Position numbers and translations under genes: made by a program. From assembly GCF_012295575.1 (NCBI RefSeq), contig NZ_CP051180.1, forward strand, positions 3,224,001 through 3,288,000: a stretch of 64,000 nt of DNA. Direction: 5' to 3'. Of the stretch, positions 62,966-64,000 are shown piece after piece (position 1 is the stretch's first letter; each line of letters opens with the position of its first letter). The DNA is from Ferrimonas lipolytica. GTDB taxonomy: Bacteria; Pseudomonadota; Gammaproteobacteria; Enterobacterales; Shewanellaceae. The notes under the pieces were generated by a model. The model saw nothing but the letters and a program-made list of their open reading frames with translations, searched no databases and was not told the origin of the DNA.

Positions 62966-64000
62966 ATGACTCAAATTAAGATTCCCGCCACTTATATGCG
63001 TGGTGGCACCTCTAAGGGAGTATTCTTTGCCCTTAAGGATCTTCCCACCGCAGCCCAACAGGCGGGGCCAATCCGCGACAATCTGTTACTGCGGGTAATA
63101 GGCAGCCCCGACCCCTACGGCAAACACACCGACGGCATGGGCGGCGCCACTTCCAGCACCAGCAAAACGGCGATTATTAGCCCTTCCAGCCAAACCGGTC
63201 ACGACGTCGACTACCTTTTTGGCCAGGTCGCCATCGACAAACCTTTCATTGATTGGAGCGGTAACTGTGGCAACTTAACCGCCGCGGTTGGTGCCTTCGC
63301 CATTAGCCAAGGTATGGTGGCGGATCTGCCAGAAAATGGCATCAAAACCGTGCGGATCTGGCAGGCAAACATAGGTAAAACCATCACCGCCGATGTGCCA
63401 ATCAACAACGGTGAAGTGCAAGAGACTGGAGATTTTGAACTGGACGGGGTTACCTTTCCCGCCGCTGAGGTAGCAGTGGCCTTCGCAAATCCCAGCGACG
63501 GCGAGCTGTTTCCCACTGGCAACCTAATTGATCAGTTAGAGGTTCCGGGCATAGGCCGCTTTGAGGCAACCTTTATCAACGCCGGTATTCCAACCATCTT
63601 TGTTAACGCCGAGGCACTAGGGTACGACGGCACCGAGCTACAAGCGGTGATTAATGACCACCCAAATACATTAGCCAAGTTCGAAACCATCCGCGCCCAC
63701 GGCGCAATAAAGATGGGCCTGATCAGCGATTTAGCCGCAGCACAGCAGCGTCAACACACTCCTAAAATTGCCTTTGTTGCACCGCCTAAGGCGTATCGCA
63801 GTTCCAGCGATAAAGCGGTAAACCAAGCTGATATCGATCTCAATGTACGTGCTCTATCTATGGGCAAACTGCATCATGCCATGATGGGCACTGCCGCCGT
63901 TGCCATCGGCGTTGCCGCCGCCGTACCGGGAACTGTGGTCAACTTGGCCGCCGGTGGAGGCTTGCGTAATACCATAACCTTCGGCCACCCATCCGGCACG
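62966..64000 (+). CDS. prpF: 2-Methylaconitate isomerase, PrpF (partial at window end)
   Basis: 345 residues visible from the ATG at 62966; the frame is open at the window edge and the last ~45 residues are missing. MRGGTSKGVFF at the N-terminus, the lysine in SSTSKTAI (near 72) and the cysteine in SGNCGNLTA (near 106) match the active site of Shewanella PrpF. It isomerises the AcnD product so that aconitase can complete the cycle. Confidence 0.94.
   Translation, partial: MTQIKIPATYMRGGTSKGVFFALKDLPTAAQQAGPIRDNLLLRVIGSPDPYGKHTDGMGGATSSTSKTAIISPSSQTGHDVDYLFGQVAIDKPFIDWSGNCGNLTAAVGAFAISQGMVADLPENGIKTVRIWQANIGKTITADVPINNGEVQETGDFELDGVTFPAAEVAVAFANPSDGELFPTGNLIDQLEVPGIGRFEATFINAGIPTIFVNAEALGYDGTELQAVINDHPNTLAKFETIRAHGAIKMGLISDLAAAQQRQHTPKIAFVAPPKAYRSSSDKAVNQADIDLNVRALSMGKLHHAMMGTAAVAIGVAAAVPGTVVNLAAGGGLRNTITFGHPSGT

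Overview
The window comes from a gammaproteobacterial chromosome. The gene set fits an Alteromonadales-type respirer (Shewanella/Ferrimonas relatives): a periplasmic molybdo-reductase, a Tat-exported flavoprotein with a separate tetraheme cytochrome, arylsulfate sulfotransferase, sigma-E-type promoters and the AcnD/PrpF form of the 2-methylcitrate cycle. The genus is inference.

Layout. 1-9 kb: the N-terminal part of a DMSO-reductase-family molybdoenzyme, a Crp/Fnr-like regulator, then a minus-strand group of arylsulfate sulfotransferase, an outer-membrane barrel and a LysR regulator, followed by decayed copies of the Crp-like gene and a cytochrome scrap. 9-16.7 kb: orphan modA, a class V aminotransferase whose leader forms a start-proximal hairpin, a TetR/LysR divergent pair, the tetraheme cytochrome/flavoprotein pair and a multispan membrane protein. 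17-24 kb: an RND efflux pump with its adaptor and a CPA2 antiporter. 24.1-25.3 kb: four minus-strand units, each a sigma-E-like promoter, a short RNA with a UCAUCAUC seed and an intrinsic terminator, read as four paralogous small RNAs. 25.7-33.2 kb: an attenuated ilvL-C-G-M-E-D-A operon with a short class I ketol-acid reductoisomerase. 53-57 kb: a lipoprotein and two tandem acyltransferases. 57.2-64 kb: GntR regulator and prpB-prpC-acnD-prpF, with three TTGTnnACAA operators and a CRP-like site upstream.

About 18 kb (roughly 34.13-52.12 kb) is an integrated element that cuts comM (yifB) in two just before its Walker A codons. It is more AT-rich by eye and nearly every gene has a strong Shine-Dalgarno. 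It carries a large serine recombinase at its left end, a second smaller serine recombinase, a nuclease-like protein, an HNH protein convergent with a tandem double DNA methyltransferase, a GIY-YIG-like protein, a beta-propeller-like protein with a translationally coupled partner, and a divergent family A DNA polymerase-like protein with a 69-bp in-frame tandem repeat, preceded by an overlapping ribbon-helix-helix-like gene. I recognise no capsid, terminase or conjugation genes. This self-contained replication/modification/recombination cassette is the best candidate for an undescribed system.

A 200-290-bp MITE-like repeat occurs about nine times in the chromosomal parts and never inside the element. 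It has ~23-bp imperfect terminal inverted repeats and, in four copies, perfect 8-bp target duplications. It often sits against the U-tract of an intrinsic terminator.
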